Below, in pieces: positions 30,044 through 39,992 of a DNA stretch of 64,000 nucleotides. Origin of the DNA: Bacteroidota bacterium (GTDB lineage Bacteria > Bacteroidota > Bacteroidia > AKYH767-A > 2013-40CM-41-45); assembly GCA_016711505.1 (NCBI GenBank), contig JADJSV010000001.1, forward strand, positions 62,001 to 126,000, in the 5' to 3' direction. Under the pieces are notes generated by a model, which saw only the letters and a list, made by a program, of their open reading frames with translations, was not told the DNA's origin and searched no databases. The position numbers and the translations under genes were made by a program. Position 1 is the stretch's first letter, and every line of letters starts with the position of its first letter.

Positions 30044-31148
30044 GATAATTTAAAACGTTATGTCCACCGTCTTTTAAATATTTGTCTTTCCGGAAAAGTT
30101 CAAGATCGCTTTCCATCATTTCTTTTACCAACATCTTCAGATCATATTTTGGTTTCCATCCTAATTGTTTTTCTGCCTTGGATGGATCACCTAAAAGCAG
30201 ATCAACTTCTGTTGGTCTGAAATATTTCTCGTCGATACTCAATACAACTTTTCCCGCAGGTAAATTATAGTTCGCATTTGAACAGGATACTACAGTTGCA
30301 ATTTCATTAACGCCTGTCCCTTTAAATTCAATTTTGATCCCAACTTCTGCGAATGACATTTCAAGAAATTCACGTACTGTAGTAGTCTTTCCGGTTGCTA
30401 TCACAAAATCTTCGGGTTTTTCCTGCTGAAGAATCAGATACATAGCTTCAACATAATCTTTCGCATGACCCCAGTCGCGTTTTGAATCGATGTTTCCAAG
30501 ATAAAGTTGATCCTGCAAACCCAATACGATCCGGGCTACACCACGTGTTATTTTTCTGGATACAAATGTTTCACCTCTTAAAGGAGATTCGTGATTAAAA
30601 AGAATTCCATTCGCTGCAAACATACCGTAAGCTTCTCTGTAATTTACCGTCATCCAATATGCATATAACTTTGCAATTGCATAGGGTGAACGCGGATAGA
30701 ATGGAGTAGATTCCGATTGAGGAACCTGTTGAACCAAGCCATACAATTCGGATGTAGATGCCTGATAGAATTTTGTTTTCTGAGCAAGACCTAAAATGCG
30801 GATAGCTTCAAGGATCCGGAGAGTTCCGATTCCATCGGCATTGGCTGTATATTCCGGTGTCTCGAAACTCACTTTTACATGTGACATCGCACCCAGATTA
30901 TAGATCTCATCCGGTTGTACTTCCTGAATGATGCGGATCAGATTTGTGCTGTCGGTCAGATCACCATAATGCAATTTGAAATTGATATTTTTTTCATGGG
31001 GATCAAGATACAAATGGTCAATACGGTCGGTATTAAAGAGCGAACTTCTCCGTTTTATACCATGAACCATGTACCCTTTTTTTAGCAGAAATTCCGCTAG
31101 ATAGGCACCATCTTGTCCTGTGATGCCTGTAATTAATGCAACTTTCAT
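30036..31148 (-). CDS. gmd: GDP-mannose 4,6-dehydratase
   Basis: It makes GDP-4-keto-6-deoxy-D-mannose from GDP-D-mannose with NADP. The product is 370 residues, full length. Motifs: ALITGITGQDGAYLAEFLL (cofactor loop), HGIKRRSSLFNTDRIDHL, FYQASTSELYGLVQQVPQSE (catalytic Thr/Glu region), PYAIAKLYAYWMTVNYREAYG (Y-x3-K) and NHESPLRGETFVSRKITR. It is the first gene of a two-gene operon with fcl and is divergent from rdgB. The 199 bases between hold a GTCAAGG-word palindrome. Confidence 0.97.
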   Translation of the reverse strand: MKVALITGITGQDGAYLAEFLLKKGYMVHGIKRRSSLFNTDRIDHLYLDPHEKNINFKLHYGDLTDSTNLIRIIQEVQPDEIYNLGAMSHVKVSFETPEYTANADGIGTLRILEAIRILGLAQKTKFYQASTSELYGLVQQVPQSESTPFYPRSPYAIAKLYAYWMTVNYREAYGMFAANGILFNHESPLRGETFVSRKITRGVARIVLGLQDQLYLGNIDSKRDWGHAKDYVEAMYLILQQEKPEDFVIATGKTTTVREFLEMSFAEVGIKIEFKGTGVNEIATVVSCSNANYNLPAGKVVLSIDEKYFRPTEVDLLLGDPSKAEKQLGWKPKYDLKMLVKEMMESDLELFRKDKYLKDGGHNVLNYHE

Positions 31149-31226
31149 ATTGAAGAGTAAGGTGCCAAATATAGGGTTTTTTGTGACTGATTGGAAGTAC
31201 TGGCTGGGGAGAGGGTTGAAATATTT

Positions 31227-31280
31227 AGGTCAAGGGTCAAAGGTCAAGGGTCATGTATGTCCTCTGACCTTTGACCTTAT
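31227..31280. repeat. GTCAAGG-word repeat forming an imperfect palindrome
   Basis: Tandem near-copies of AGGTCAAGGGTCA lie on the left. The right arm (about 31264-31279) is their reverse complement with two or so mismatches. A short spacer separates the arms and a run of A follows. It sits between the divergent gmd and rdgB genes, so it cannot be a terminator for either. Confidence 0.85.
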
Positions 31281-31347
31281 AAAAAACTGATATCTCATTA
31301 AATTATCCCTATAAAAAACCTATTTTGCTCTAACAAATTGAAACTAT

Positions 31348-31935
31348 ATGAAGCTGGTTTTCGCGACAAATAACAATAATAAATTGAAAGAGGTAAAGCA
31401 ATTACTTCCCGCATCTATTGAGATCCTGAGTTTGAAGGATATTGACAGTGAAGATGAAATTGCTGAAACCGGAAGTACTATTCCTGAAAATGCCTTTATC
31501 AAAGCCAGATATATCTATGAAAAATTCGGTATGAATTGTTTTGCCGATGATACCGGACTTGAAGTTGATGCACTGGGAGGCAGACCGGGAGTTTATTCAG
31601 CCAGATTTGCTGGTCCCGGTGGAAAGTCAGAGGAAAATATTAAAAAACTACTGACGGAAATTAAAGGAGTTGAAAATCGTCGCGCAAGATTCAGAACAGC
31701 AATTTGTCTGATGATCGATGGAGTAGATCTTTCGTTTGAAGGAGTTGTTGAAGGTGTGATCACTGAAAGTGAAGCTGGTGATAATGGCTTTGGTTACGAT
31801 CCTGTATTTCTCCCTGATGGTCACGATAAAACATTTGCTGAAATGACAGACGCTGAAAAAAATGCAATCAGTCATAGGGGAGTTGCAATAAGAAAACTTG
31901 TAGAGCATCTTGGGAAACCGGAAATTCTTGTTTAA
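31348..31935 (+). CDS. rdgB: XTP/dITP diphosphatase (RdgB/HAM1 family)
   Basis: It hydrolyses non-canonical purine triphosphates (XTP, dITP, ITP) to monophosphates, keeping them out of DNA and RNA. The product is 195 residues, normal size. Motifs: LVFATNNNNKLKEVKQLL (the NTP-binding T/SxNxxK), ENAFIKARYIYEKFG, FADDTGLEVDALGGRPGVYSARFAG (metal-binding DD), GFGYDPVFLPDG and KNAISHRGVAIRKL. It precedes the SprB-repeat protein by 29 bases on the same strand. That link is probably positional rather than functional. Confidence 0.96.
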   Translation: MKLVFATNNNNKLKEVKQLLPASIEILSLKDIDSEDEIAETGSTIPENAFIKARYIYEKFGMNCFADDTGLEVDALGGRPGVYSARFAGPGGKSEENIKKLLTEIKGVENRRARFRTAICLMIDGVDLSFEGVVEGVITESEAGDNGFGYDPVFLPDGHDKTFAEMTDAEKNAISHRGVAIRKLVEHLGKPEILV

Positions 31936-31964
31936 AATATTTACGATCATAAAATTTATTTAAA

Positions 31965-34900
31965 ATGAAAAAAAATCTACTATTTGTTTTATTGAATCTG
32001 ACATTTTTGTCTTTTGTAAATGCACAATGTGATTCTGTGATTGTCCGTTCAGGATATGCTTATGGCGATAATGGCGAACGTGATTTTTATAGTGTTGAGC
32101 ATTATAACGGCTTCAATCACTTACTTCGTTCTGCTTATTATTATGGAAGAGAAACAGGAGAAACATTATGGAATCCTGGAACTAAATATGAAAATTTGTT
32201 TGATCTGAATAATAATTTAATTCAGGAGAATTCCTATTCCTTCTCAAATAATGTATATCAGAATGGCAGTCAGACCACATATTCTTACTCAGCATCAGGA
32301 AAATTAATAGGAAAAATCAGACAGACATGGAGTTCAAATAACTGGATTGTTACTGATCAACTTGTCATGAATTATGATCTTCAGGACAGACTAATTGATA
32401 GTACAATTACAAATGGTAATGCCATTGAAAAAACAATTTTTTCATATGACATGAATGGAAACGACTCATCAATTATTGTTCAGAATGGTTCAGTGAGTTT
32501 GCCTTTAACAAACTATACCCGAAACGACTATTACTACGATAGTTCTGGAGATAAAATATTTTCTGTTTATTTTAATTGGAACTCTACTCAATGGGATACA
32601 ATTTCCAGATCACGATATACTTATCAGGGAAATCTTCCGGATAGTATTATCAAGGAAAGGTTAGATACTGTATGGAAAAATCAATTATTGACTTATTACG
32701 AATATAGTCCTTTTGACAAACCTGTGTACATTTATGATATGTCCTGGGCAGATACTGCATGGATCTATGCTTATCGTGAAGTACATGAAATAGATGCTAA
32801 CGGATATCCTTCTTTTTCAGATTACCAGCGGGCGTATTATGAACCGGATGGAACCTTTTCCTGGTCAACTGCAGGTATGGGTTATTCAACTTATACATAC
32901 AGTGCCGATGGGAATTTACTTTATGTAGAAGGAAGACCAGCTATCGGTGGTCCATATCATAGTAGTTACTCATATTCAGGAGGAATACTTATCAGCTCTT
33001 ATGGATATTCCGAAACTATGGGAGGTTTCATTTCTGAGTCGAATTCTACTTACAGATATACAGACATACATGGATTCAATTCTATATGTACAGGTGACAG
33101 TACTGTTTTATTTGTCGATAGTTGTTCAGGTTCTACTCATATATGGTCAACCGGTGCTACGACACCTTCAATAACTGTAAATACACCGGGAAATTATTCT
33201 GTAGTAACCACTTTACCTAATGGTTTTGTAACAAGTTCTCTTCCTTTTAATGTGTCTGTTGAAAATGGATTACCGTTTATTCCTGTTGGACCTGATAGTA
33301 CAAAACACATTTGCACAAATTCAACTGCACAATTACAGGTTCCAAATCTTCCAAACGTCTCTTATCAATGGTACAGAAATGATACCCTTCTTGCTAATTC
33401 AACTTCTTCTATAATTACTATTCCCGGATCGATTGGTCTTCCCGGTGTATATTATCTTGTTGCAACAAATGTTTGCGGACAAGATACTTCTGCTAAGACA
33501 ACCGTTCTGATCAATTCTGCTCCCGGTCAAACGACGATAACTTCATCAGGTCCTTTGGATTTTTGTATTGGCGACAGCATCTCGTTGACAAGCTCAAGTG
33601 CAGATTCATATCAATGGTTGCCTGGAGGTGAAACTTCACAATCGATAGTTGTCGCAACTTCTGCCAACTACAGCGTAAAGGGATTTGATCTAAATGGTTG
33701 CTATACATCGGCCACTGCTAATGTTCATGCAAATGATTTTCCACCTGAGATTGAATTATCAGTCAGTAATAGTTTTATAATTGCGGATTATAGTGGAAGT
33801 CACAATCAATGGTTCATGAATGGTGATACTCTTACCGGTCAGACTACTACAAATTGTACTCCTATCCTTGCCGGATATTACTACTATGCAACTGCAAACT
33901 CATATCCATGTATTACTTATTCTGATTCCATTTATCTTGATCCGGACACAATAAATGTTTATGCAGGACCTGATGTTTTTGTTTGTGAAAATGGAAACAG
34001 AACTGCTATCATCGGAACTTATCATCCAATAATAGGAGGTACACCACCATTTACTTATAGCTGGAGTCCGAATACAAACCTGAACAATTATAATACGGGT
34101 AGGGCAATGGTCTATAATTTTACTCAGGACGACACATATTATCTAACCGTTACTGATGCAAACGGAAGAACAGCAATTGATAGTATTTCTGTAATTCTGC
34201 ATGAAGCAGTAGCACCTCAATTAACGATGACTACCGGAAATGAGATCTGTTCTGAAATTACAAGTTATATTGAGATCGATTATATCAATGAACCTTATAC
34301 GTTTTATCGATGGGTAGTGAACAATGATACTCTTAATAACACAACTTCTTATCTCGTTCCACGGGTAGCAGGAATTTATCAGGTTGTTATCACTGACCGG
34401 CATGGCTGTAATGCAATTTCAGCAGGCGATACTTTAATTCTGCAGACTTTAACTGCTGAGCCCGTTATACATGCACTGCTTGATTCAAACGTATGTGTTA
34501 GCGGAACAGGAACTCTATGGGTCAATAATATTTCAGGAAGTACTTATTCCTGGAAAATGAATAATCAGATCATTGGGACATATACATTGCTTCAAGTAAA
34601 TTATGCTTCCGTTTATCAGGTGAAAATAACTGATGCAAGCGGATGCTGGAGCACGAATACTATTGAATTCGATCCAGCAAATGAAGAAATAACATTCGGC
34701 ATCAGGGGAAATTCTGATGGAATATATTGCAATGACACTGTATCGTTATTTGCTGCCGATATGGATAACTGGACTTATTCATGGACTTACGAAAATATAA
34801 ATTTGAATATTGACTCAGCAGTGATCTATGCATTCAATGATGGTGATTATTCCTGTACTGCTGTTTCACCACAAGGCTGTATTGCAACCGGAAATTACAC

Positions 34901-35825
34901 ATTGATGCAGAATACTGTCCCTTCTATAACATTAGTTCAGAATGGATTTTTGCTCTCTGTTGCAAGATTTTTTTTCTGGAGTTATGAATGGTATTTGAAT
35001 GGTATTTTAATTCCAAATGCTTTTACATATGAATATACAGCTTCAGCTCCCGGAGATTATATGGTGCGCATCTATAATTCAGATGCATGTGAATCTTTTT
35101 CAAACATATTAACCCTTGCGAACTGCGGACTTTCGGTTGCGAATGCATTAGTTTGTGATTCTGCTTGTAACGGTGAGCTCACTGCACAGGCATTTGGAAT
35201 CGGAACAATTTCATATCAATGGTCCACTGGTCAGAATACTGAAATGATTAATTCACTCTGTCCTGGTATTTATTCAGTGACCATTACAGACAGTTTAGGG
35301 TGCCAGTTTTCAGATACAGCTTTTGTATCGAACGACAGTCTTTCCCTTACTGCTATTTTTACCAGCCCATCATGTCCAACGTGCAGTGATGGAAGGGTAG
35401 AGCTCATAGCTGTTAACGGTGTGCCGCCTTACAACTATTTTATCGATCCGCCAATCGTTGCACCAAGTGGAAATAATTTCTATGGTCTTCCTGCAGGCTA
35501 TTATGAGGTATGTGTATTTGATGCAATTGGATGTTCTGTATGTAATACCGACAGCATTTTAACGTTGGTACCGAATTTAATTTCTGTCTCCGATAATGTT
35601 GGAATTTATCCCAATCCGGTAATCAAAGAGTTTTATCTGACAGGTCAATCTGTTTCCGGAAACAATTTTATTGAATTGAAAATTTATGATTCAAAAGGCA
35701 ATCTGGTAAATTCATTCAGGCAATCATCATCAAAGTTCAATGTTGAAAATCTGAAAGCGGGGATTTATACAGTGCAGTTGCTTCTGGAAAATGAAGTGAA
35801 GTACCTTCGCTTTGTGAAGCAATAA
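31965..35825 (+). CDS. Large secreted protein with SprB repeats and T9SS type A sorting domain
   Basis: A protein of 1286 residues. After a signal peptide (MKKNLLFVLLNLTFLSFVNAQ), residues about 25-370 consist of Tyr-rich units (YSYSASGKLIG, FSYDMNGND, YTYSADGNLLYVEG) that resemble YD/Rhs-type repeats. The middle holds Ig-like units with WSTGATTPSITVNTPGNYSV-type sequence. Two SprB-like repeats follow (CNGELTAQAFGIGTISYQWSTG and CPTCSDGRVELIAVNGVPPYNY). The final 85 residues (VGIYPNPVIKEFYLTGQ to KYLRFVKQ) are a type A sorting domain. SprB repeats are known from the gliding adhesin of Flavobacterium. A surface or matrix role is inferred. The frame is intact throughout. Confidence 0.92.
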   Translation: MKKNLLFVLLNLTFLSFVNAQCDSVIVRSGYAYGDNGERDFYSVEHYNGFNHLLRSAYYYGRETGETLWNPGTKYENLFDLNNNLIQENSYSFSNNVYQNGSQTTYSYSASGKLIGKIRQTWSSNNWIVTDQLVMNYDLQDRLIDSTITNGNAIEKTIFSYDMNGNDSSIIVQNGSVSLPLTNYTRNDYYYDSSGDKIFSVYFNWNSTQWDTISRSRYTYQGNLPDSIIKERLDTVWKNQLLTYYEYSPFDKPVYIYDMSWADTAWIYAYREVHEIDANGYPSFSDYQRAYYEPDGTFSWSTAGMGYSTYTYSADGNLLYVEGRPAIGGPYHSSYSYSGGILISSYGYSETMGGFISESNSTYRYTDIHGFNSICTGDSTVLFVDSCSGSTHIWSTGATTPSITVNTPGNYSVVTTLPNGFVTSSLPFNVSVENGLPFIPVGPDSTKHICTNSTAQLQVPNLPNVSYQWYRNDTLLANSTSSIITIPGSIGLPGVYYLVATNVCGQDTSAKTTVLINSAPGQTTITSSGPLDFCIGDSISLTSSSADSYQWLPGGETSQSIVVATSANYSVKGFDLNGCYTSATANVHANDFPPEIELSVSNSFIIADYSGSHNQWFMNGDTLTGQTTTNCTPILAGYYYYATANSYPCITYSDSIYLDPDTINVYAGPDVFVCENGNRTAIIGTYHPIIGGTPPFTYSWSPNTNLNNYNTGRAMVYNFTQDDTYYLTVTDANGRTAIDSISVILHEAVAPQLTMTTGNEICSEITSYIEIDYINEPYTFYRWVVNNDTLNNTTSYLVPRVAGIYQVVITDRHGCNAISAGDTLILQTLTAEPVIHALLDSNVCVSGTGTLWVNNISGSTYSWKMNNQIIGTYTLLQVNYASVYQVKITDASGCWSTNTIEFDPANEEITFGIRGNSDGIYCNDTVSLFAADMDNWTYSWTYENINLNIDSAVIYAFNDGDYSCTAVSPQGCIATGNYTLMQNTVPSITLVQNGFLLSVARFFFWSYEWYLNGILIPNAFTYEYTASAPGDYMVRIYNSDACESFSNILTLANCGLSVANALVCDSACNGELTAQAFGIGTISYQWSTGQNTEMINSLCPGIYSVTITDSLGCQFSDTAFVSNDSLSLTAIFTSPSCPTCSDGRVELIAVNGVPPYNYFIDPPIVAPSGNNFYGLPAGYYEVCVFDAIGCSVCNTDSILTLVPNLISVSDNVGIYPNPVIKEFYLTGQSVSGNNFIELKIYDSKGNLVNSFRQSSSKFNVENLKAGIYTVQLLLENEVKYLRFVKQ

Positions 35826-35899
35826 TTATGTTGGATGTTGGGGTGTAGTCTGCGGCCCTTAAGGCCCTTGCAAAAAAATGTTTAATCTTATAAAGACTT

Positions 35900-36979
35900 T
35901 TACTTATCCTTTACCGACCTCGCAGCATAAAAGAAAATCGAAAACATAGTCAGTATATAGGCGCTGAAAAGGACAGAGTAAATGTGTGTCCATTGTTTCA
36001 GATACTTCTCCATAATGATCACTAACAATAAACTCATCAGTGTCACGGCCCAGAAAACCAGTGCAACCTGACGATCGCTGAGGCCTAAATAGGCCAGGGC
36101 ATGAGTGGTGTGATCTTTTCCTCCGATGAATGGACTTTTACCTTTTGACATTCTGTTGATCACAACCGTGGTAGTATCAATTAACGGCATCAGGAAAACG
36201 ATGATCGGCAAAAATAAGTTCCTCGCACTGATAAGATCTCCTGAAGGTGGTTCTGCATTCCACAAATATCTTATGCCCATTGCAGCAAGGAAGACTCCCA
36301 GAAACTGACTTCCGGTATCGCCCATGTACATTTTTGATGGATGCCAGTTGAAGAACAGAAAGCCTGCCAGTGATGCCATTACTCCGATCATAATGATGAA
36401 GTAAACGCTATTGTATTCCTGATGGAAAAGCATTACAGTCAATGCCGAAAGGATAATGCTGATTGATACAGTTGTCGAAATGGCATCCATGTTGTCGAGC
36501 ATATTCAGGCTATTCATAATACCAACTACCCAGACGATGGTAATGATATAGTTGATGATCTCCACATAACTCAATGTGATCTCTGTACCGGTAACTAGCA
36601 ATATTATTCCGCACGTAATCTGTGTAAAGAGTTTTAGTAATGGTCTGGTATTATAGGCATCATCAGCAAGCCCCAGCAAAAATCCAAGCATGCCGGCCAA
36701 TAATATTCCGATAAATTGCTTATTCAGGAATACCTGACTACTGTCAAAAAAAACAGGGTAGATAATAATCGATAAAAGGAAAATGATGTAAAAAGAAAAA
36801 CCGCCAACAGCAGGCTTTGATTGTGATCCCCATCTGATAACAGTGTCGTCCTGATTTCTGATTCCAAGTGTTTTGACAAATTTCAAAAATAGATTATTGA
36901 TCAGAAATGAAAAGATCCCTGAGACAATAAAATAAAGCAAGTAAACAATTAAGTAATAATCAGTATTATTTTCAATCAT
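35900..36979 (-). CDS. WecA/MraY-like undecaprenyl-phosphate glycosyl-1-phosphate transferase
   Basis: A membrane protein of 359 residues with about ten or eleven hydrophobic segments, of the PNPT superfamily. Motifs: VGGFSFYIIFLL, FLLGLADDAYNTRPLLKLFTQ (catalytic DD), NSLNMLDNMDAISTTVS (the LDNMD core), KMYMGDTGSQFLGVFLAAMGI and GKDHTTHALAYLGLSDRQ (cytoplasmic His motif). It should start glycan assembly by moving a sugar-1-phosphate (often GlcNAc- or a related amino sugar) onto undecaprenyl phosphate. It is MraY-related, but the HTTHALAYLGL motif fits the WecA/TagO branch. It is the last gene of the capsule-type operon, 25 bases after rfbC. Confidence 0.93.
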   Translation of the reverse strand: MIENNTDYYLIVYLLYFIVSGIFSFLINNLFLKFVKTLGIRNQDDTVIRWGSQSKPAVGGFSFYIIFLLSIIIYPVFFDSSQVFLNKQFIGILLAGMLGFLLGLADDAYNTRPLLKLFTQITCGIILLVTGTEITLSYVEIINYIITIVWVVGIMNSLNMLDNMDAISTTVSISIILSALTVMLFHQEYNSVYFIIMIGVMASLAGFLFFNWHPSKMYMGDTGSQFLGVFLAAMGIRYLWNAEPPSGDLISARNLFLPIIVFLMPLIDTTTVVINRMSKGKSPFIGGKDHTTHALAYLGLSDRQVALVFWAVTLMSLLLVIIMEKYLKQWTHIYSVLFSAYILTMFSIFFYAARSVKDK

Positions 36980-37004
36980 CGGATTTATTCTCGAATTATC
37001 TAAT

Positions 37005-37550
37005 TTACAGACTCAGACAATACTCTTTGTATGAAGGCAGAACTTTATCTTTTTCTGAAATAGTAGTATCCTTAATTCCCCAGTTAATATTCAGGTCGAT
37101 ATCATTATATATAATTCCACTTTCAGAAGCAGCATGATAATAGTTAGTGACCTTGTATAAGAACACAGTGTCGTCTTCAAGCACAGAAAATCCATGTGCA
37201 AACCCGGGCGGAATCCATAGCATGAAATTATTTCTGTCGTTGAGTTCAATGTCATAATGCCTTCCAAATGTAGAAGAGTCTTTTCGCAGATCCAACGCAA
37301 CATCAATTACACTTCCTTTGATCACTCTTACAAGTTTCCCCTGATCATAAGGTTGTCGCTGAAAATGCAAACCGCGGATTACACCTTTCTTGCTTATCGA
37401 CTGATTGTCCTGAACAAATCCAAATGATATTCCGGCATCTCTTAAAGTTCGTTCATTAAAAGATTCAAAAAAATTTCCACGGGAATCTGAAAAAATTCTC
37501 GGCTCAATCAATAGCAAACCGGCAATTGGTGTTTCTTTAATTTTCATCAC
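37005..37550 (-). CDS. rfbC: dTDP-4-dehydrorhamnose 3,5-epimerase
   Basis: A cupin-fold enzyme of 181 residues that inverts C3 and C5 of dTDP-4-keto-6-deoxyglucose on the path to dTDP-L-rhamnose. Motifs: VQDNQSISKKGVIRGLHFQ (catalytic His), GKLVRVIKGSVIDVALDLRKDS, LWIPPGFAHGFSVLED (second conserved His) and YKVTNYYHAASESGIIYND. Partners rfbA, rfbB and rfbD are absent from the window and must lie elsewhere. It follows the Wzc-like gene by 6 bases. Confidence 0.96.
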   Translation of the reverse strand: MMKIKETPIAGLLLIEPRIFSDSRGNFFESFNERTLRDAGISFGFVQDNQSISKKGVIRGLHFQRQPYDQGKLVRVIKGSVIDVALDLRKDSSTFGRHYDIELNDRNNFMLWIPPGFAHGFSVLEDDTVFLYKVTNYYHAASESGIIYNDIDLNINWGIKDTTISEKDKVLPSYKEYCLSL

Positions 37551-37556
37551 TGAAGT

Positions 37557-39991
37557 TTAACTTGTGAAGAAATTATTTTTAAACTTCTGCCAGCGTGATA
37601 ACGGTTTCTTTTTAGAATCTTCATCATAATATCCATATCCATAACCATAGCCGTATCCATATCCGTAACCATATCCGTACCCATATCCATATCCGTATTT
37701 GAATCTGGCCGTGTCAACACCATTAAGAATAACAGACAATTTTGTAATTTTATTTTCTTCGATCATCTTATTAAGATTCTGAAGGAAGACTCGTTTTGAA
37801 TACAATGTTCTTACAATATATAATGGGTAGTCGGCTTTCTTGATTACTTCAACACCATCTGTAACAATTCCTACGGGTGGTGTATCGATGATCACAATAT
37901 CATACTTAGCTTTCAATTGCTCAATTAACTCTGACATCCGTTTACTTAAGATCAACTCCGATGGATTTGGAGGAATTGGTCCGGCAGTAATGAAATCGAG
38001 ATTTTTTAAACTGCTTTTATTTATACAATTTTCAGGATTATCTTTTCCAATTAAAATTGTACTCATGCCTTTATTATTCTCGACATTAAATCCCAGGTGG
38101 ATCTTAGGTTTCCGCATGTCAAGGTCAATGATCAAAACTTTCTTTTCTGAAAAGGCAATAACTCCTGCAAGGTTGATGGCAACAAACGTCTTTCCTTCTC
38201 CTGAAATAGTTGAAGTAATTGCAATTACTTTAGGTCCGGGATCACTGTTTATGAACTGTAAATTCGTACGCACTGATCTGAAGGACTCTGAGATCGCAGA
38301 CTTCGGATTTTTATCAACCAGTAATTGCGAGACAGGGATAAGGCTTTTATACTTTGGTATGATACCAAGCATTGCAGCATCTGTGTATTGATTGATCTCT
38401 TCCAGCGATGTGATCTCATTGTAGAAAGATAACGCAGAAATATTAATAAGAAACTGAAAACGAATCCTGCCACAAGACTTCCCGCAATAATGAGTTTTCT
38501 GTTTGGTGTTAATGGTCCATAAGGTATTGTCCTTGCTGTAGAACGATGTTGTCAGTAACGATACCGGCACGACTGATTGAAAATTCAATTTTCTTTTCAA
38601 GTAATAACTGATAAAATTTCTGATTAACCTGGTATAATCGATCAAGACGAGCCATTTCAGCTTCCTTACTGGGCAGTCCGGCAAAATCACCTTCAAACTC
38701 AAATATTCTGTCGTCGACACTTTTAATTTTTTCTGTAAGCGATTTTCTTGAATTAATAATTGAATTCGAAAGCATTTCTCGCTGACGGGTAATATCTTTT
38801 TCCAAAGCAATCATTGCAACATTGGCCGGAGTAGCCTGGAATTGTAAATTTGTTTTACGGTCTTCCATTTCCTGAACCTTAGAAACCATTTTCCTTGATC
38901 AGGTCATCTGTCACAGTTCCGGCCAGAAGCGGAATCAATTGATCAACATCTTTATTAAGTTGGATCTCTTTTTCTAAACGATTGAGCACTGCAATGTTCA
39001 ATGAAAACTCTGTACGCTGATCGATCAATGTATTAATATGAGTTAATACATCCTGTGCATTTTGAGTTGGCTGAGTGATCTTGTTCGATCGTTTAAAGAC
39101 TTCGAGTTTCTTTTCTGATTCCTTTAACTCTGTTTCAATAGATGCTAAAGTTTCATTGATGAATTCTATCGATTTATTTGCACCGGCAGACTTGTTTTCC
39201 TTAACGTACATATCGTACTCAGAGGCCATTGTGTTTACAAAGTCACTGGCTTTTTGTGGATTACGGTCTTTAAAAGAGATTCTTACAGTTTGCGCAAATT
39301 GATTTGTTAAAACAATTGACATGTTATTATAATACCGATCAACCATACTTTCAGGATTATTGATAATAAAGTAGAATGGATCCTGCTTGATTTTCTTTTG
39401 CTGTGCCTGTACGGTGGTGTAATCGACTATTCTTAATTTGAACTTAACTCCGGCGGTATTGTACCATTGCTCGATGTTGTATATTCCGGATACCAGATTG
39501 TCATTAAAAGTATAATGTAACTGATACAGGGTTTCGGAAAGAAAATTTACATACACCTGTACTCCATAAAATGACGAATCACTAAGTAGAAAACTGATCT
39601 CAAATGGGGTTTGACGATACAGTTCGTAATCTAAGACATTTCCTTGCGCATAATAACTTATATCCAAAGGCATCTGGTTCAACACTCGTCCAAGCATCAA
39701 CTTCGATCGTAATAATTCAATACTTCCTGCAAGATTATTACTACCCATTCCCATGGCATCATAGAATTGGGCATTCTGAATATTTAAAACTGCATTGGCA
39801 TTGTTAACGGTTCCGATCTTAATTACTGACTCTGACTGATAAACAGGATGAGTATAACGTAAATAGAGTAGGGAGCCGACAAGTGCGAAAAACAAGACAG
39901 TAAGCAACACATAAAAATACTTCTTTACGATAATTGCAAAGAGTTTCAGATCGAACTCTTCATTTATATGGGAGATTTTTTTCTTTGCCAT
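37557..39991 (-). CDS. Wzc-like polysaccharide co-polymerase / tyrosine autokinase (three frameshifts)
   Basis: The start is the ATG at 39991 (MAKKKISHINEEFDLKLFAI), two bases from the upstream stop. The Wzz domain has a first membrane segment near residue 30 and a GNVR-like region (LDRLYQVNQKFYQLLLEKKIEF). A second membrane segment (RKLIIAGSLVAGFVFSFLLI) precedes the BY-kinase: ITSTISGEGKTF (Walker A), VLIIDLDMRKP (Walker A'), DIVIIDTPPVG (Walker B). The C-terminus carries an unusual run of eleven Tyr-Gly pairs (codons at 37626-37697), the probable autophosphorylation cluster. Three breaks: one extra base in 38889-38892, one missing near 38546, one missing in 38425-38427. Corrected, it is about 811 residues. 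It controls chain length and export. Confidence 0.88.
37626..37697 (-). repeat. Tyr-Gly codon repeat in the kinase tail
   Basis: Twelve consecutive six-base units encode eleven Tyr-Gly pairs and then Tyr-Tyr. Synonymous codons vary (TAC/TAT; GGA/GGT/GGC/GGG), so the repeat is kept at the protein level and is not a fresh DNA expansion. Confidence 0.95.
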
Positions 39992-39992
39992 T

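Noticed and set aside
35851..35872. GGCCCTTAAGGCCC as a terminator between convergent genes
   Set aside because: Only an eight-base CCTTAAGG core is self-complementary, with no loop; too weak to call.
37626..37697. YG-encoding repeat as an assembly artefact
   Set aside because: Synonymous codons vary between units and the frame is kept, so it looks like real coding sequence.
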